A stretch of DNA of 64,000 bases from Bacteroidetes bacterium OLB10 (GCA_001567275.1 LNBX01000030.1:1-64000); one strand, 5' to 3'. Shown: positions 9,372 through 19,384, counted from the stretch's first letter. A program made the numbers and translations. The notes: generated from the sequence alone by a model not told the origin.

Positions 9372-12259
9372 AACAATTTGAAAGACTGTCACTCATTACT
9401 GCATTTCTTTTTCTTATTCAAATATCGTATGCACAAAATTTTACTCAGTACGTAAATCCTTTTATCGGAACAGGAGGTCATGGTCATACATTTCCCGGAG
9501 CAGCAGTGCCTTTTGGTATGGTGCAACTGAGCCCCGACACCCGTATTGACGGAAGTTGGGATGGATGCAGCGGATATCATTATTCCGATAGTGTGTTGTA
9601 TGGTTTTTCGCATACCCATCTGAGCGGAACGGGAGTGAGTGATTATGGTGATATTTTACTGTTACCTCTCAACAACGAGCCTGACCTGAATGCTCCGCAA
9701 CCTAAAATAAGATTCAGCCACGAGCATGAGAAAGCTTCACCCGGTTATTATTTTGTAAACCTGACTGACGACAACATTGATGTGGAACTGACGGCAACTG
9801 CCCGCACCGGAATGCATCAATACACTTTTCATAAGCAAGGCGAAGTGTTCGTTTACCTCGACCTCGATCATCGCGACCAGCGTACAGAGTCTTATATTCG
9901 ACTCACAGACAACTCCGGAGTTTCTGTATTTCGCCAAAGCAAAGGATGGGCTGCAGAACAAATGCTTTACGCCACCATCGCTTTTTCAAAACCATATAAG
10001 CGCTCTAAACTTTTAGAAGACAGAAAAGCTGTTTTTTGTTTTGATGTGAACGAAGGAGAAAAAATTCTGGTGAAGACTGCACTGTCAGCAATTGACAGCG
10101 ATGGAGCAGACCGCAATATGATGATGGAGAATCCTGAATGGAATTTTGAAAACATTAAAGCAGCAGCACAGGATGTGTGGAATCAGGAGTTGTCGAAAAT
10201 AAAAGTCAATTCATCCGATACCGACAAGCTCACAGTATTTTACACTGCACTTTATCACTGTATGTTGCAACCCAATATTTATAATGATGTGGACGGACGT
10301 TACCGCGGTCGCGACCTGATGATACATCAAACCGATCATGACTACTATACCGTTTTTTCACTATGGGATACGTTTCGTGCATGGCATCCGCTGATGACGA
10401 TTATTGACGAAAAACGAACGGTTGATTTTATCCGCACTTTTATTTTGCAATATGAGCAGGGTGGATTGTTGCCTGTTTGGGAGCTATCATCCAACGAAAC
10501 AGAATGTATGATTGGCTATCATGCCGTAAGCGTGATTGCCGATGCCATGATGAAAGGAATAAAAGGCTTTGATTACGAAAAAGCTTTTGAAGCATGTGTG
10601 AAAAGTGCCGAAGCTGCTGACCGCTATGGATTAGGTGACTACATCAACAAAGGTTTTTTAGAGTCGGAAGACGAACATGAGTCAGTTTCGAAAACACTGG
10701 AGTATGCTTATGACGACTGGTGCATTGCGCAAATGGCCAAACAGTTGGGCAAAACAGAAGAGTATGAGCGTTATGCTGAACGTGCACAGTCATGGAAAAA
10801 TCTGTTCGACCCTGTAACAGGTTTTATCAGACCACGAAGCAATGGTGGCTGGCAGAAACCTTTTGACCCTTACGAAGTGAATAACAATTACACCGAAGCC
10901 AATGCATGGCAGTATAATTTTTTTGTACCGCAGGATGTGGATGGACTGATCAGCTATTACGGCAGCAAAGCTGCTTTCGAAAAAAAACTCGATCAGTTGT
11001 TTACAACAACTTCAAAAACCACAGGAAGACAACAATCCGACATTACAGGATTGATTGGCCAGTATGCACACGGCAATGAGCCAAGTCATCACATAGCTTA
11101 TCTGTACAATTATGTGGATAAACCCGGCAAGACAGAAAAGATGGTGAACCGTATCATCAACAATTTTTATAAAAACAGCCCTGATGGTTTAATTGGGAAT
11201 GAAGACTGCGGACAAATGAGTGCATGGTATGTGATGAGTGCCATGGGACTTTATCAGGTATGCCCGGGAAGTAATGTGTATGATTTAACCTCTCCACAGT
11301 TTGACACCATTGAAATTGCTACTGCAGGAAAAACATTTTCAATTATTACAAAAAATAAAACACCAAGGACAAATTATCTCAAGCTGAAAAAAGTAAAAAA
11401 TATTCCTTTCCGTCAGTCATTCACATTTCGGCATGAAGGGTTTAAAGAACTTGACGGACTCATTCTCGAAGCCGACAGTGTAATGCCTGTAATCAGGCAC
11501 AAGGATATTTCAGACAGTATTTTTTATCACGACAATTTTATGCGCGTGCCGCTGGTAGAAGCAGCGTCATTGATGTTTAAGGATTCGATGAAAGTAAAAA
11601 TAAAATCGCTGCAACCCGACAGAACGATTACCTATATGCTGCAAGGTCCTTTTGAACGTCCGGCAAAACTGAATTATGAGAAACCTTTTTATATCACTCA
11701 GTCATCTGTCATCAACACGTATGCAACGGATACTTCAGGCAGAGAGAGCAAATGGATAAGAGCAGAATTTTTTAAAATGCCGCATCCGAAGTGGAAGGTT
11801 ACGCTTAAAGGGAAGTTTAATCCGCAGTACAATGCAGGCGGTGCCGAAGGATTGATTGACGGATTGCATGGCAACGAAAACTGGCGCAAAGGCAGGTGGC
11901 AGGGTTATCAGTCGCAAAACTTTGAATGTATTATTGACATGGCACAGAAAACAGAAATTACACATCTGTCGTCCACCTATCTGCAGGACACACGCTCATG
12001 GATACTGATGCCGTTGCGTGTTGACTACTACACTTCTGTTGACGGAAAAGAATTTACACTTGCAGGTACTGTTGAAAATACCTTGCCTCAGAATGATTAC
12101 ACCGTTCAAATCAGAAATTTCAGTCTTGAAATAAATCCTGTTACAGCACGCTACATCAAGGTTGTTGCAACTAATGCAGGAAAACTGCCTCAGTGGCATC
12201 AGGGTTATGCCGATGGTGGCGAAGCTTTCATCTTTGTGGATGAAGTAGAAGCAGAGTGA
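9368..12259 (+). CDS. GH92 alpha-1,2-mannosidase, secreted
   Basis: A 963-residue exported glycoside hydrolase of family 92, which removes terminal alpha-mannose from mannans or N-glycans with a calcium ion. It begins with a signal peptide (about 1-22). The N-terminal beta-sandwich opens with YVNPFIGTGGHGHTFPGA and DGCSGYHYSD. The (alpha/alpha)6 barrel carries GNEPSHH with the probable catalytic acid Glu571, and EDCGQMSAWYVMSAMG, both family signatures. A chitobiase-like beta domain follows (about 740-800), then a C-terminal F5/8-type carbohydrate-binding domain (about 830-963). The protein is longer than the usual 750 residues because of these added domains. No SusC/SusD pair is adjacent, so this is not a classic polysaccharide-utilisation locus. 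Confidence 0.92.
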   Translation: MKQFERLSLITAFLFLIQISYAQNFTQYVNPFIGTGGHGHTFPGAAVPFGMVQLSPDTRIDGSWDGCSGYHYSDSVLYGFSHTHLSGTGVSDYGDILLLPLNNEPDLNAPQPKIRFSHEHEKASPGYYFVNLTDDNIDVELTATARTGMHQYTFHKQGEVFVYLDLDHRDQRTESYIRLTDNSGVSVFRQSKGWAAEQMLYATIAFSKPYKRSKLLEDRKAVFCFDVNEGEKILVKTALSAIDSDGADRNMMMENPEWNFENIKAAAQDVWNQELSKIKVNSSDTDKLTVFYTALYHCMLQPNIYNDVDGRYRGRDLMIHQTDHDYYTVFSLWDTFRAWHPLMTIIDEKRTVDFIRTFILQYEQGGLLPVWELSSNETECMIGYHAVSVIADAMMKGIKGFDYEKAFEACVKSAEAADRYGLGDYINKGFLESEDEHESVSKTLEYAYDDWCIAQMAKQLGKTEEYERYAERAQSWKNLFDPVTGFIRPRSNGGWQKPFDPYEVNNNYTEANAWQYNFFVPQDVDGLISYYGSKAAFEKKLDQLFTTTSKTTGRQQSDITGLIGQYAHGNEPSHHIAYLYNYVDKPGKTEKMVNRIINNFYKNSPDGLIGNEDCGQMSAWYVMSAMGLYQVCPGSNVYDLTSPQFDTIEIATAGKTFSIITKNKTPRTNYLKLKKVKNIPFRQSFTFRHEGFKELDGLILEADSVMPVIRHKDISDSIFYHDNFMRVPLVEAASLMFKDSMKVKIKSLQPDRTITYMLQGPFERPAKLNYEKPFYITQSSVINTYATDTSGRESKWIRAEFFKMPHPKWKVTLKGKFNPQYNAGGAEGLIDGLHGNENWRKGRWQGYQSQNFECIIDMAQKTEITHLSSTYLQDTRSWILMPLRVDYYTSVDGKEFTLAGTVENTLPQNDYTVQIRNFSLEINPVTARYIKVVATNAGKLPQWHQGYADGGEAFIFVDEVEAE

Positions 12260-12268
12260 AAAATTTTC

Positions 12269-12790
12269 TTAGCTGTCGAGAGCCGACTGATCTTTTTCTA
12301 CAACAAGTTTATACATACGTTCCACTACTTCGTAGGTGATGGGGCAACTTGTCATATTGGGAATATTGATTTCACGACCTACTAAAAAGTCAGTATGATG
12401 AATGTGAGGAAAACCACTGCAGTCTTTAGGACGAATTTCATAAATGCTGCACTTATTGTCTTTCTGCAAAAACTGACAGGGTGTTTTGGTATTCAGCCAG
12501 TCGCCTGATTCATCTTTGTACAGCCATTTGTCTTTAAACTGCTGAACAGTCATTTTAAGATGGGCTGCTACTCTTTTGATATCTGCCGGTTGCCATGTAG
12601 GTGTCATTGTTTTGCAACAGTTACCACAGGTGAGGCAGTCAATTTTTTTAAATGCAACATCATTTAATTTTTTTGCCTTGGCATTAAGCTGTTTTACCTT
12701 GCGGCTATGTAGTCCTTTGAGAAAAGTAGTATATTTCTTTTTATTTCTTCCCGCCTTGATGCGAAAAGCTTTCAGGTTCATTTGTTTCAT
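12269..12790 (-). CDS. YkgJ-family cysteine-cluster protein
   Basis: A 173-residue cytosolic protein with the CLTCGNCC block and a later CQFLQ...KCSIYEIRPKDCSGFP block, the pattern of the CxxCxxCC putative zinc- or iron-binding family (UPF0153/YkgJ). The biochemical role is not known for the family. The basic N-terminal part (about 1-45) is rich in Lys and Arg. An alternative start is Met4. It is convergent with the GH92 gene, with 9 bases between the two stops, and no clear terminator is seen there. Confidence 0.85.
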   Translation of the reverse strand: MKQMNLKAFRIKAGRNKKKYTTFLKGLHSRKVKQLNAKAKKLNDVAFKKIDCLTCGNCCKTMTPTWQPADIKRVAAHLKMTVQQFKDKWLYKDESGDWLNTKTPCQFLQKDNKCSIYEIRPKDCSGFPHIHHTDFLVGREINIPNMTSCPITYEVVERMYKLVVEKDQSALDS

Positions 12791-12865
12791 TATCCTAAAA
12801 CGTGAAAAGTTTGTACGTAAGCGGGCAAATGTAGTTGTATCAAATCAGAAATAAAAAACACGGAA

Positions 12866-14590
12866 TTATTCACTAATCCATTTTTTTACTTCATCAAGAC
12901 TTACCATGCTTACATCCAGCTTTAGTTTCTTGCGCATGCCTCCCATATCATTAAACAGTTTGTTAGGATTCACTTCTTTGAGTTGTACTCTGGTAGTGAT
13001 GCCCAAACGTGCAAGCACATCATTCCATGGCGATGGAATATGTGTCAGTCCGCTGTCGGCTGCCGATTGTGAGTCTATGGTTTCAGGTTTCATCTGGGGG
13101 AAGAACAACACATCCTGTATGCTTGGTGAGTTGGTCATAATCATACTCAAACGGTCAATGCCTATACCGAGACCTGCAGTAGGAGGCATTCCATATTCTA
13201 TTGCACGCAGAAAATCTTCGTCTAACTGCATAGCTTCTTCATCGCCACGTTTGCCTAACTCCAGTTGTTCTTCAAAACGTTTGCGCTGATCAATCGGATC
13301 ATTCAGTTCGGAAAAAGCATTACAGATTTCTTTACCATTGCAAATGGCTTCAAAACGTTCTACCAAACCGGGTTTGCTGCGGTGTTTCTTTGCTAATGGC
13401 GACATCTCAACCGGATAATCAGTTATAAAGGTTGGCTGAATGAGATGAGGCTCGCACTTACTTCCGAAAATTTCGTCTATAATTTTTCCGCGACCCATGG
13501 TAGCATCTGTTTCAACACCCATTGCAGCAGCTGCTTTGCGCATGGTGTCTTCGTCCATATCACCAATGTTCACACCGGTAAAATGTTCGATGGCTTCATA
13601 CATGGTAAATCTTTTCCACGGACGTTTAAAGTCAATTTCGTTTTCGCCCACACGCACCACAGTAGAGCCATGCAATGTCAATGCTACTTTCTCAATCATT
13701 TCTTCCACAAGGTTCATCATCCATTCGTAATCTTTGTAAGCCACATACAATTCTATCTGTGTAAACTCAGGATTATGAAAGCGGCTCATGCCTTCGTTGC
13801 GAAAATCTTTTGAGAACTCATACACGCCATCATATCCTCCAACAATCAGCCTTTTCAGATACAGCTCATTGGCAATGCGCAGATACAGCGTCATGTCGAG
13901 TGTGTTGTGATGTGTTTTGAAAGGACGCGCGGCAGCACCTCCGTACAATGGTTGCAGTATAGGTGTTTCTACTTCGAGATATCCTTTTTCATTCAGATAA
14001 TTGCGCATGGTATTCACCAACTGTGTGCGTTTGCGAAACACTTCTTTTACCTGTGGATTGATAATTAAATCAACATAGCGCTGACGATAACGAAGGTCAG
14101 GATCAATTACAGCATCATACACTTCACCGTCTTTTTCTTTCACACTTGGCAATGGGCGAAGTGATTTGGTAAGGATGTGGAATGAACTTACATGGATGGA
14201 AGGTTCTCCCATCTTTGTCTTAAACACATATCCTTTTACTCCGATGATATCGCCAATGTCGGTGAGTTTTTTCCAAACTACATCATACAATGTTTTGTCA
14301 TCACCTGAACACACTTCATCACGTTTGATATAGATTTGAATCTTACCTTCACTGTCCTGCAATACGCCAAACGCTGCTTTGCCCATATCGCGGATGCTCA
14401 TCAGCCTTCCTGCAAATGAAACTTCCTGTTTACCCTGACCAAATTTTTCTTCAGCTTTTTCATATTCATTCTGGATGAAAGTGCTGCTGCAGTTTACTTC
14501 ATATAATTCGGCAGGATAAGGGTTGATGCCCATTTGTATCAACTCATTCAGTTTTTCTCTGCGTATAATTTCTTGCTCTGACAATGCCAT
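12866..14590 (-). CDS. lysS: Lysyl-tRNA synthetase, class II
   Basis: Charges tRNA-Lys with lysine in the cytosol. The 574 residues contain an N-terminal OB-fold anticodon-binding domain (about 50-160), class II motif 2 around [18 protein letters not shown], and motif 3 [11 protein letters not shown]. It is about 70 residues longer than E. coli LysRS because of a C-terminal extension (about 505-574) that ends in DEVKKWISE, as seen in other Bacteroidota. It is transcribed on its own from a promoter between it and tsf. Confidence 0.97.
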   Translation of the reverse strand: MALSEQEIIRREKLNELIQMGINPYPAELYEVNCSSTFIQNEYEKAEEKFGQGKQEVSFAGRLMSIRDMGKAAFGVLQDSEGKIQIYIKRDEVCSGDDKTLYDVVWKKLTDIGDIIGVKGYVFKTKMGEPSIHVSSFHILTKSLRPLPSVKEKDGEVYDAVIDPDLRYRQRYVDLIINPQVKEVFRKRTQLVNTMRNYLNEKGYLEVETPILQPLYGGAAARPFKTHHNTLDMTLYLRIANELYLKRLIVGGYDGVYEFSKDFRNEGMSRFHNPEFTQIELYVAYKDYEWMMNLVEEMIEKVALTLHGSTVVRVGENEIDFKRPWKRFTMYEAIEHFTGVNIGDMDEDTMRKAAAAMGVETDATMGRGKIIDEIFGSKCEPHLIQPTFITDYPVEMSPLAKKHRSKPGLVERFEAICNGKEICNAFSELNDPIDQRKRFEEQLELGKRGDEEAMQLDEDFLRAIEYGMPPTAGLGIGIDRLSMIMTNSPSIQDVLFFPQMKPETIDSQSAADSGLTHIPSPWNDVLARLGITTRVQLKEVNPNKLFNDMGGMRKKLKLDVSMVSLDEVKKWISE

Positions 14591-14612
14591 TGCTGATTGT
14601 ATTTATGACCTG

Positions 14613-14620
14613 CAAAGATA
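14613..14620 (-). promoter_or_regulatory. Probable -7 box of lysS
   Basis: The minus strand reads TATCTTTG, a full TAnnTTTG match, 22 bases upstream of the lysS ATG. No TTTG is found at the usual -33 distance, so support is partial. Confidence 0.5.
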
Positions 14621-14700
14621 GGAATCTTGCAGCAGCGACTGTTTTGAACTGTACTGAAAAAACGTAGTATGATGTTTACAAACTCAGTTGAAAGGCAAAT

Positions 14701-14728
14701 AAAAAAGCCACCCGTTGAGAGTGGCTTT
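14701..14728 (-). terminator. Rho-independent terminator of the rplM-rpsI-rpsB-tsf operon
   Basis: On the minus strand AAAGCCAC (14728-14721) pairs with GTGGCTTT (14711-14704), and six T follow within and after the stem. It lies 25 bases past the tsf stop codon and ahead of the lysS promoter. Confidence 0.9.
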
Positions 14729-14752
14729 CAGTTTTATTGTTGGTTACAGAAT

Positions 14753-15586
14753 TTATCCGATTTGTACTCTTCTGAACGCTTTAACAGTTAAACCTTTTTC
14801 AACACCGTCAAGATACTGGCGTATGGTTTTCTTGTCTTCTTTAATGAATGACTGATTGAGCAATGTGGACTCCTGATAAAACTTATTCAGTTTGCCCATA
14901 GCAATTTTCTCAATCATATTTTCAGGTTTGCCTTCAGCACGAGCCTGCTCTTTTCCGATTTCAATTTCGCGGTCGAGAGTTTTCTGATCCACATCGTCTT
15001 TGTCAATAGCTACCGGATTCATTGCTGCAATCTGCATAGCTACGTCTTTACCGGCTTCTGCAGGTGCTGTTGCTGATGACATACCTACCATTGAAACCAC
15101 CTTATTTCCGGGGTGAATGTAGATAGCCACTTTTGGTGCTTCAATCACTTCGTAGCTGGTGATTTCGATTTTCTCACCAATCTTACCTACCATGTCAATC
15201 ACTTTGTCATTTACTGTTACGCCTTCCATAGGAAGTGAAAGCAATGCATCCTTAGATGTGGTGTTATTGGTAATTGCCAGATTCAATACATCTTCTGCAA
15301 ATTTTACGAAGTCTGCATTCTTGGCCACAAAGTCTGTTTCACAACTGATGGCAACCAAATATCCTTTGGTAGCATCAGCATTTGTTTTGGCAACGATATA
15401 ACCTTCTTTCGCTTCTCTGTCGGCACGGTTAGCAGCTACTTTTTGTCCTTTCTTACGAAGTTCATCAATAGCTTTTTCAAAATCACCGTTGGCTTCCATC
15501 AGTGCCTTCTTGCAATCCATCATTCCGGCACCGGTCATCTGACGGAGTTTGTTTACATCGCTTGCACTTATTGTTGCTGTACTCAT
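14753..15586 (-). CDS. tsf: Elongation factor Ts
   Basis: The guanine-nucleotide exchange factor for EF-Tu. The 277 residues start with a UBA-like domain containing KLRQMTGAGMMDCKKAL, a strong family signature, followed by KGYLVAISCETDFVAKN, which contacts the EF-Tu G domain. The length is normal. It is the last gene of the operon, 26 bases after rpsB, and is followed by the terminator at 14701-14728. Confidence 0.98.
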   Translation of the reverse strand: MSTATISASDVNKLRQMTGAGMMDCKKALMEANGDFEKAIDELRKKGQKVAANRADREAKEGYIVAKTNADATKGYLVAISCETDFVAKNADFVKFAEDVLNLAITNNTTSKDALLSLPMEGVTVNDKVIDMVGKIGEKIEITSYEVIEAPKVAIYIHPGNKVVSMVGMSSATAPAEAGKDVAMQIAAMNPVAIDKDDVDQKTLDREIEIGKEQARAEGKPENMIEKIAMGKLNKFYQESTLLNQSFIKEDKKTIRQYLDGVEKGLTVKAFRRVQIG

Positions 15587-15612
15587 TTCTTTACTTTCTG
15601 AATAATTAAAAT

Positions 15613-16488
15613 TTAATCTTCTGATTTTTTACGGGTAGTAGGTCTGCGGCTGCGTGTACCTGCTTTTTTTGCAGGAGCTTTGGTTTTTGTTTCACCACTG
15701 TCATCAGCATCGTCAGCTACGGCATATTCTTTTTCGCCTTCTGTTCTTTCTCCTGATTCATCTTCAGCAGCAGCTTCGCGCTCGCGGTCAGCTTCTTTAT
15801 CCATCTTACGCTCTTCCAAACCTTCTTCAATAGCTTTCACCATTACACCCATAATAAGAGATATGGATTTGGTAGCATCGTCATTGGCAGGTATCGGAAA
15901 ATCTATCGGTGACGGATCGGTATTGGTATCGCAGATGGCAATAGTAGGAATACCTAATTTTTGCGCTTCTGAAACTGCAATATGCTCTTTCAGCACATCC
16001 ACAATAAACAAGGCTGCAGGCAGACGGGTAAGGTCAGCAATACTTCCAATCAGTTTTTCCATTTTGGCTTTCTGACGGGTTACCTGAAGACGCTCTTTCT
16101 TTGAAATGTTGTTGAAGGTTTCATCTTTCATAAAACGATCGAAACCGGTCATCTTCTTTACCGACTTACGCTGAGTGGCAAAGTTGGTAAGCATACCACC
16201 GGGCCAGCGCTCTGTAATATATGGCATACCTACAGACTTGGCTGCATTGGCAACAATTTCTTTTGCCTGTTTTTTAGTAGCAACAAACAAAACACGTTTA
16301 CCTGATTTGGCAATTTGCTTGATAGCAGAAGCCGCTTCATCCAGCTTGGCTGAGGTTTTATTTAAATCAATAATATGAATTCCATTGCGCTCCATAAAAA
16401 TGTAAGGAGCCATCTTGGGATTCCACTTGCGTTTCAGGTGTCCGAAGTGACAACCTGCATCTAACAATTCCTGTGTATTAATGGACAT
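15613..16488 (-). CDS. rpsB: 30S ribosomal protein S2
   Basis: A small-subunit ribosomal protein of 291 residues. The N-terminus LLDAGCHFGHLKRKWNPKM and the block LPAALFIVDVLKEHIAVSEA are family signatures. It is about 50 residues longer than E. coli S2 because of a charged tail from about residue 235, first acidic (EDESGERTEGEKEY) and then Lys/Arg-rich (KKAGTRSRRPTTRKK). Such tails occur in other Bacteroidota S2 proteins. It lies between rpsI and tsf on the same transcript. Confidence 0.98.
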   Translation of the reverse strand: MSINTQELLDAGCHFGHLKRKWNPKMAPYIFMERNGIHIIDLNKTSAKLDEAASAIKQIAKSGKRVLFVATKKQAKEIVANAAKSVGMPYITERWPGGMLTNFATQRKSVKKMTGFDRFMKDETFNNISKKERLQVTRQKAKMEKLIGSIADLTRLPAALFIVDVLKEHIAVSEAQKLGIPTIAICDTNTDPSPIDFPIPANDDATKSISLIMGVMVKAIEEGLEERKMDKEADREREAAAEDESGERTEGEKEYAVADDADDSGETKTKAPAKKAGTRSRRPTTRKKSED

Positions 16489-16509
16489 GTATTTTCGCTT
16501 ATAATAATT

Positions 16510-16896
16510 TTAACGTTTACTGAACTGGAATCTCTTACGGGCTTTTTTCTGACCGCTCTTCTTACGCTCCACCATACGTGGGTCGCGGGTCAGAAGTCCT
16601 TCTTTCTTAAGAGCAGGGCGGTTTTCAGGGTTCAACTCACACAAAGCACGTGATATAGCAAGGCGGATAGCTTCAGCCTGTCCGGTAATGCCACCTCCTG
16701 CAACATTGGCTTTCACATCAAACTGCTCATTGGCATTGATGATGGCAAAAGCCTGTGTAACTTTATTCTGTAATGGGCCGGTAGTGAAATAGGTCTTAAA
16801 CTCACGGTTGTTAACAGTGATGGCACCTGTTCCCGGAGTAAGATATACACGGGCAACGGCTGTCTTACGTCTTCCTATTTTATGAATGTTACTCAT
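16510..16896 (-). CDS. rpsI: 30S ribosomal protein S9
   Basis: A small-subunit ribosomal protein of 128 residues. The N-terminus NIHKIGRRKTAVARVYL and the C-terminal tail KKARKRFQFSKR, which reaches the P-site tRNA, are diagnostic. The length is normal. It follows rplM by 9 bases and precedes rpsB by 21, as in the common L13-S9-S2-Ts order of Bacteroidota. Confidence 0.98.
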   Translation of the reverse strand: MSNIHKIGRRKTAVARVYLTPGTGAITVNNREFKTYFTTGPLQNKVTQAFAIINANEQFDVKANVAGGGITGQAEAIRLAISRALCELNPENRPALKKEGLLTRDPRMVERKKSGQKKARKRFQFSKR

Positions 16897-16905
16897 CTTA
16901 AAAAA

Positions 16906-17355
16906 TTATATGTCTAATTTAATTACACGTGGATTTTGAGCTTCGTGATTGTGCTCACTGCCTGCAAAAACACGAAGGTTTTTCTTCAGTGCATTGCCTA
17001 ATCTGTTTTTAGGCAACATTTTATGAATGGCATTTTCAAGAATACGCTCAGGATATTTTTCCATTAACTTGGCAGGAGAAGTAAAGCGCTGTCCGCCCGG
17101 ATATCCCGTATGACGTACATATACTTTGTCTTCCATCTTATTGCCAGTTAGTTTTACTTTTTCAGCATTGATGATAATAACATTGTCACCGGTATCAACA
17201 TGAGGTGTAAAGCCCGGACGATGTTTTCCTCTTAAAATTTTAGCAACTTCTGATGACAAACGTCCCAGTACCAAATCGGTAGCATCTATCAGAACCCACT
17301 CTTTTTTTGCAGTCTTCGCATTCAGCGATACTGTTTTATATGATAATGTATCCAC
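16906..17355 (-). CDS. rplM: 50S ribosomal protein L13
   Basis: A large-subunit assembly protein of 149 residues. WVLIDATDLVLGRLSSEVAK, GDNVIIINAEKVKLTG and HKMLPKNRLGN are family signatures. It is the first gene of the operon. A canonical Bacteroidota promoter lies 35-65 bases upstream of the ATG. No leader structure resembling a known L13 autoregulatory leader was recognised. Confidence 0.98.
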   Translation of the reverse strand: MDTLSYKTVSLNAKTAKKEWVLIDATDLVLGRLSSEVAKILRGKHRPGFTPHVDTGDNVIIINAEKVKLTGNKMEDKVYVRHTGYPGGQRFTSPAKLMEKYPERILENAIHKMLPKNRLGNALKKNLRVFAGSEHNHEAQNPRVIKLDI

Positions 17356-17389
17356 AGTATGTAGTATTTACTTTTTACAATTGGGGTCG

Positions 17390-17420
17390 CAAAAGTAGCA
17401 TTTATTTTGTAATCATCAAA
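17390..17420 (-). promoter_or_regulatory. Promoter of the rplM operon
   Basis: On the minus strand TTTG (17420-17417), a 19-base spacer and TACTTTTG (17397-17390) match the Bacteroidota consensus -33 TTTG / -7 TAnnTTTG exactly. The start of transcription would fall about 30 bases before the rplM ATG. Confidence 0.88.
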
Positions 17421-17663
17421 CGTTATCAACAAAATAGTGTCAACAGCCTTGTTTTTAATCTTTTTTTAAATGTAGAATTCATCATTCTGCATCAAAATAT
17501 TTTGATTATCAACAGGTTTTGAAATAAGCAGGGGATGGTTTGGTTTTATGGGTAGTACACGGTTTCAGCACCCAATCAGCATACTTTCAATCTGAATTGA
17601 AGGTGCCAGGTTGCGGAAAATAGCTTAGGTTTGCACCCTTCTGACAAAAAACGGTATGAATTT
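17421..17663. promoter_or_regulatory. Divergent intergenic region with a -7 box for the isomerase gene
   Basis: The region is A/T-rich with no gene. TAGGTTTG at 17626-17633 matches the -7 consensus, so transcription should begin near 17640; no good -33 box is seen. This argues against a TTG at 17631 as translation start and for ATG 17664. Two copies of TTATCAACA (17423, 17506) differ by one base from the DnaA-box consensus, probably by chance in A/T-rich DNA. Confidence 0.5.
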
Positions 17664-18653
17664 ATGGATATGAAATCTTTAATAGCAGACTTTTCAAAAC
17701 AAATGCGCGAAGCCGTAGCTATTGGCGAAAAAGCAGTGCTGACGGCATGGCCTCATGAAATCAGAAACATTCTGGTTACAGGACTGGGTGGTTCAGGAAT
17801 TGGCGGAACCATCGTTTCTCAACTTTGCGAGAAAGAACTTAAAATTCCTTTTTTGGTAAATAAAGATTATTTCATTCCTGCCTTTATCAACCAACATTCA
17901 CTGGTAGTGGTGAGCTCTTATTCAGGAAATACCGAAGAAACTCTTCAGGCAATGGACATGGCACTTAAGCAGGGAGCCAAGGTTGTTTGCGTAAGTTCAG
18001 GCGGTAAAACTTCATCGCTGGCAAGTGAGCATAAGTTGGATTGTGTAACCATTCCGGGAGGAATGCCACCGCGTTCGTGCTATGGATATTCTTCTACTCA
18101 GCTGTTTTATATTCTGCATAAACTGAATCTGATCAGCGATGCATTTAAAGCTCCATTGCAAAAGGCCATTGCTTTATTGGATGCCGAAGAAGAAAATATT
18201 AAACGCGATGCGCGAAGCCTTGCTGAAAAACTGATTGGAAAAATCCCTGTGATTTATGCTGCCACCAATTACGAAGGGGTGGTGGTACGTTTCAGACAAC
18301 AAATTCAGGAAAATGGTAAAATGCTGTGCTGGCATCATGTGTTTCCGGAGATGAACCACAATGAACTGGTAGGGTGGACAACAAAACATGACGAAGTTGC
18401 AGTAGTAATGTTCCGCAATGATGACGACTATTTCCGTACAGCAAAACGGATGGATATATGCAAAGAAATTTTTGCCCGATACACTCCGCATATTTTCGAA
18501 GTGCACAGCAAAGGTCAGTCGCAGATTGAAAAATCACTCTATCTCATTCATTTTGGCGACTGGGTAAGCTGGTATCTGAGCGAAATAAGAAACATTGACT
18601 GCACAGAGGTAAAAGTAATTGATTACCTGAAAGGCGAGCTGGCTAAACTCTGA
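17664..18653 (+). CDS. Bifunctional phosphoglucose/phosphomannose isomerase
   Basis: Interconverts glucose-6-phosphate or mannose-6-phosphate with fructose-6-phosphate. The 329 residues form two SIS domains. The first has VTGLGGSGIGGTIVSQL and VVVSSYSGNTEETLQA, the sugar-phosphate-binding SIS signatures. The second is the PGI/PMI C-terminal domain with HHVFPEMNHNELVGW, where Glu and His are catalytic in the family, and RNIDCTEVKVIDYLK at the end. ATG 17664 is preferred because the probable -7 box overlaps the longer TTG start; ATG 17670 is also possible. It is followed after 37 bases by tmk. Confidence 0.9.
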   Translation: MDMKSLIADFSKQMREAVAIGEKAVLTAWPHEIRNILVTGLGGSGIGGTIVSQLCEKELKIPFLVNKDYFIPAFINQHSLVVVSSYSGNTEETLQAMDMALKQGAKVVCVSSGGKTSSLASEHKLDCVTIPGGMPPRSCYGYSSTQLFYILHKLNLISDAFKAPLQKAIALLDAEEENIKRDARSLAEKLIGKIPVIYAATNYEGVVVRFRQQIQENGKMLCWHHVFPEMNHNELVGWTTKHDEVAVVMFRNDDDYFRTAKRMDICKEIFARYTPHIFEVHSKGQSQIEKSLYLIHFGDWVSWYLSEIRNIDCTEVKVIDYLKGELAKL

Positions 18654-18690
18654 TTTTTTTGCAACCACACCATTTCAGAACCAAAGCTAC

Positions 18691-19323
18691 ATGCCCGACA
18701 ATTTGTTTATAGCTCTTGAAGGAATAGATGGCAGCGGCAAAAGCACTCAGGCGCGATTGCTGAATAAAAATCTGTCGGAAAGGGGATTCAAAACTTATTT
18801 AACAAACGAGCCGACAGACCACAGGGTGGGTAAACTGATACGCTCCATTTTCAGTCATGAAACAGAAGCTAATCAGCATACCATTGCAGCATTGTTCGTT
18901 GCCGATCGACTGCAGCATATTCTTGATGATAAGAATGGATTACTTCAAAAATTAAAGGAAGGTTATTCTGTTATCTGCGACCGGTATTATTTTTCGTCCT
19001 ATGCTTATCACAGTGTGTTTGTGGACATGGACTGGGTTATTCAAATCAACAAAATTTGTGCAGAGCTGATTAAACCCGACATCACCATTTTTATTGATGC
19101 AGATCCTGAAATCTGTATGCAAAGACTCAAAGATAAACGCCACTCACTGGAGATGTATGAAACACTTGACAATCTGAAGAAAGTAAGAGAGAATTATTTT
19201 AAATCATTCGACAAATTAAAATCTTCAGAGCAAATTGTCATAGTGAACGGAAACAATACAGAGGACCAAATTGCAGCAGAAATTGAAGAGATAGTCAGAC
19301 GCACGCTGAAGACAAAAAAATAG
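18691..19323 (+). CDS. tmk: Thymidylate kinase
   Basis: Phosphorylates dTMP to dTDP for DNA synthesis. The 210 residues show the P-loop EGIDGSGKSTQ (about 9-19), a DRY-type block ICDRYYFSSYAY that binds the nucleotide, and the LID region following FIDADPEICMQRL. The length is normal. It probably shares a transcript with the sugar-phosphate isomerase. Confidence 0.95.
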   Translation: MPDNLFIALEGIDGSGKSTQARLLNKNLSERGFKTYLTNEPTDHRVGKLIRSIFSHETEANQHTIAALFVADRLQHILDDKNGLLQKLKEGYSVICDRYYFSSYAYHSVFVDMDWVIQINKICAELIKPDITIFIDADPEICMQRLKDKRHSLEMYETLDNLKKVRENYFKSFDKLKSSEQIVIVNGNNTEDQIAAEIEEIVRRTLKTKK

Positions 19324-19384
19324 TTCAGTAGTTTCAGTTCTATTGATTATTATTGCTGACACATAATCACAATATAATTTTGTT

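Noticed and set aside
17348-17514. DnaA-box-like nonamers (GTATCCACA, two TTATCAACA) near rplM, possibly an origin
   Set aside because: Each differs by one base from the consensus, the region is A/T-rich, and there is no dnaA, dnaN or AT-unwinding array; chance matches are expected.
17631-17663. TTG start at 17631 for the sugar-phosphate isomerase
   Set aside because: It overlaps the probable -7 promoter box; ATG 17664 or 17670 is consistent with transcription.
19375-19382. TAATTTTG as a promoter -7 box for the POT transporter
   Set aside because: It ends two bases before the ATG, so transcription would begin inside the gene although the N-terminus matches the family.
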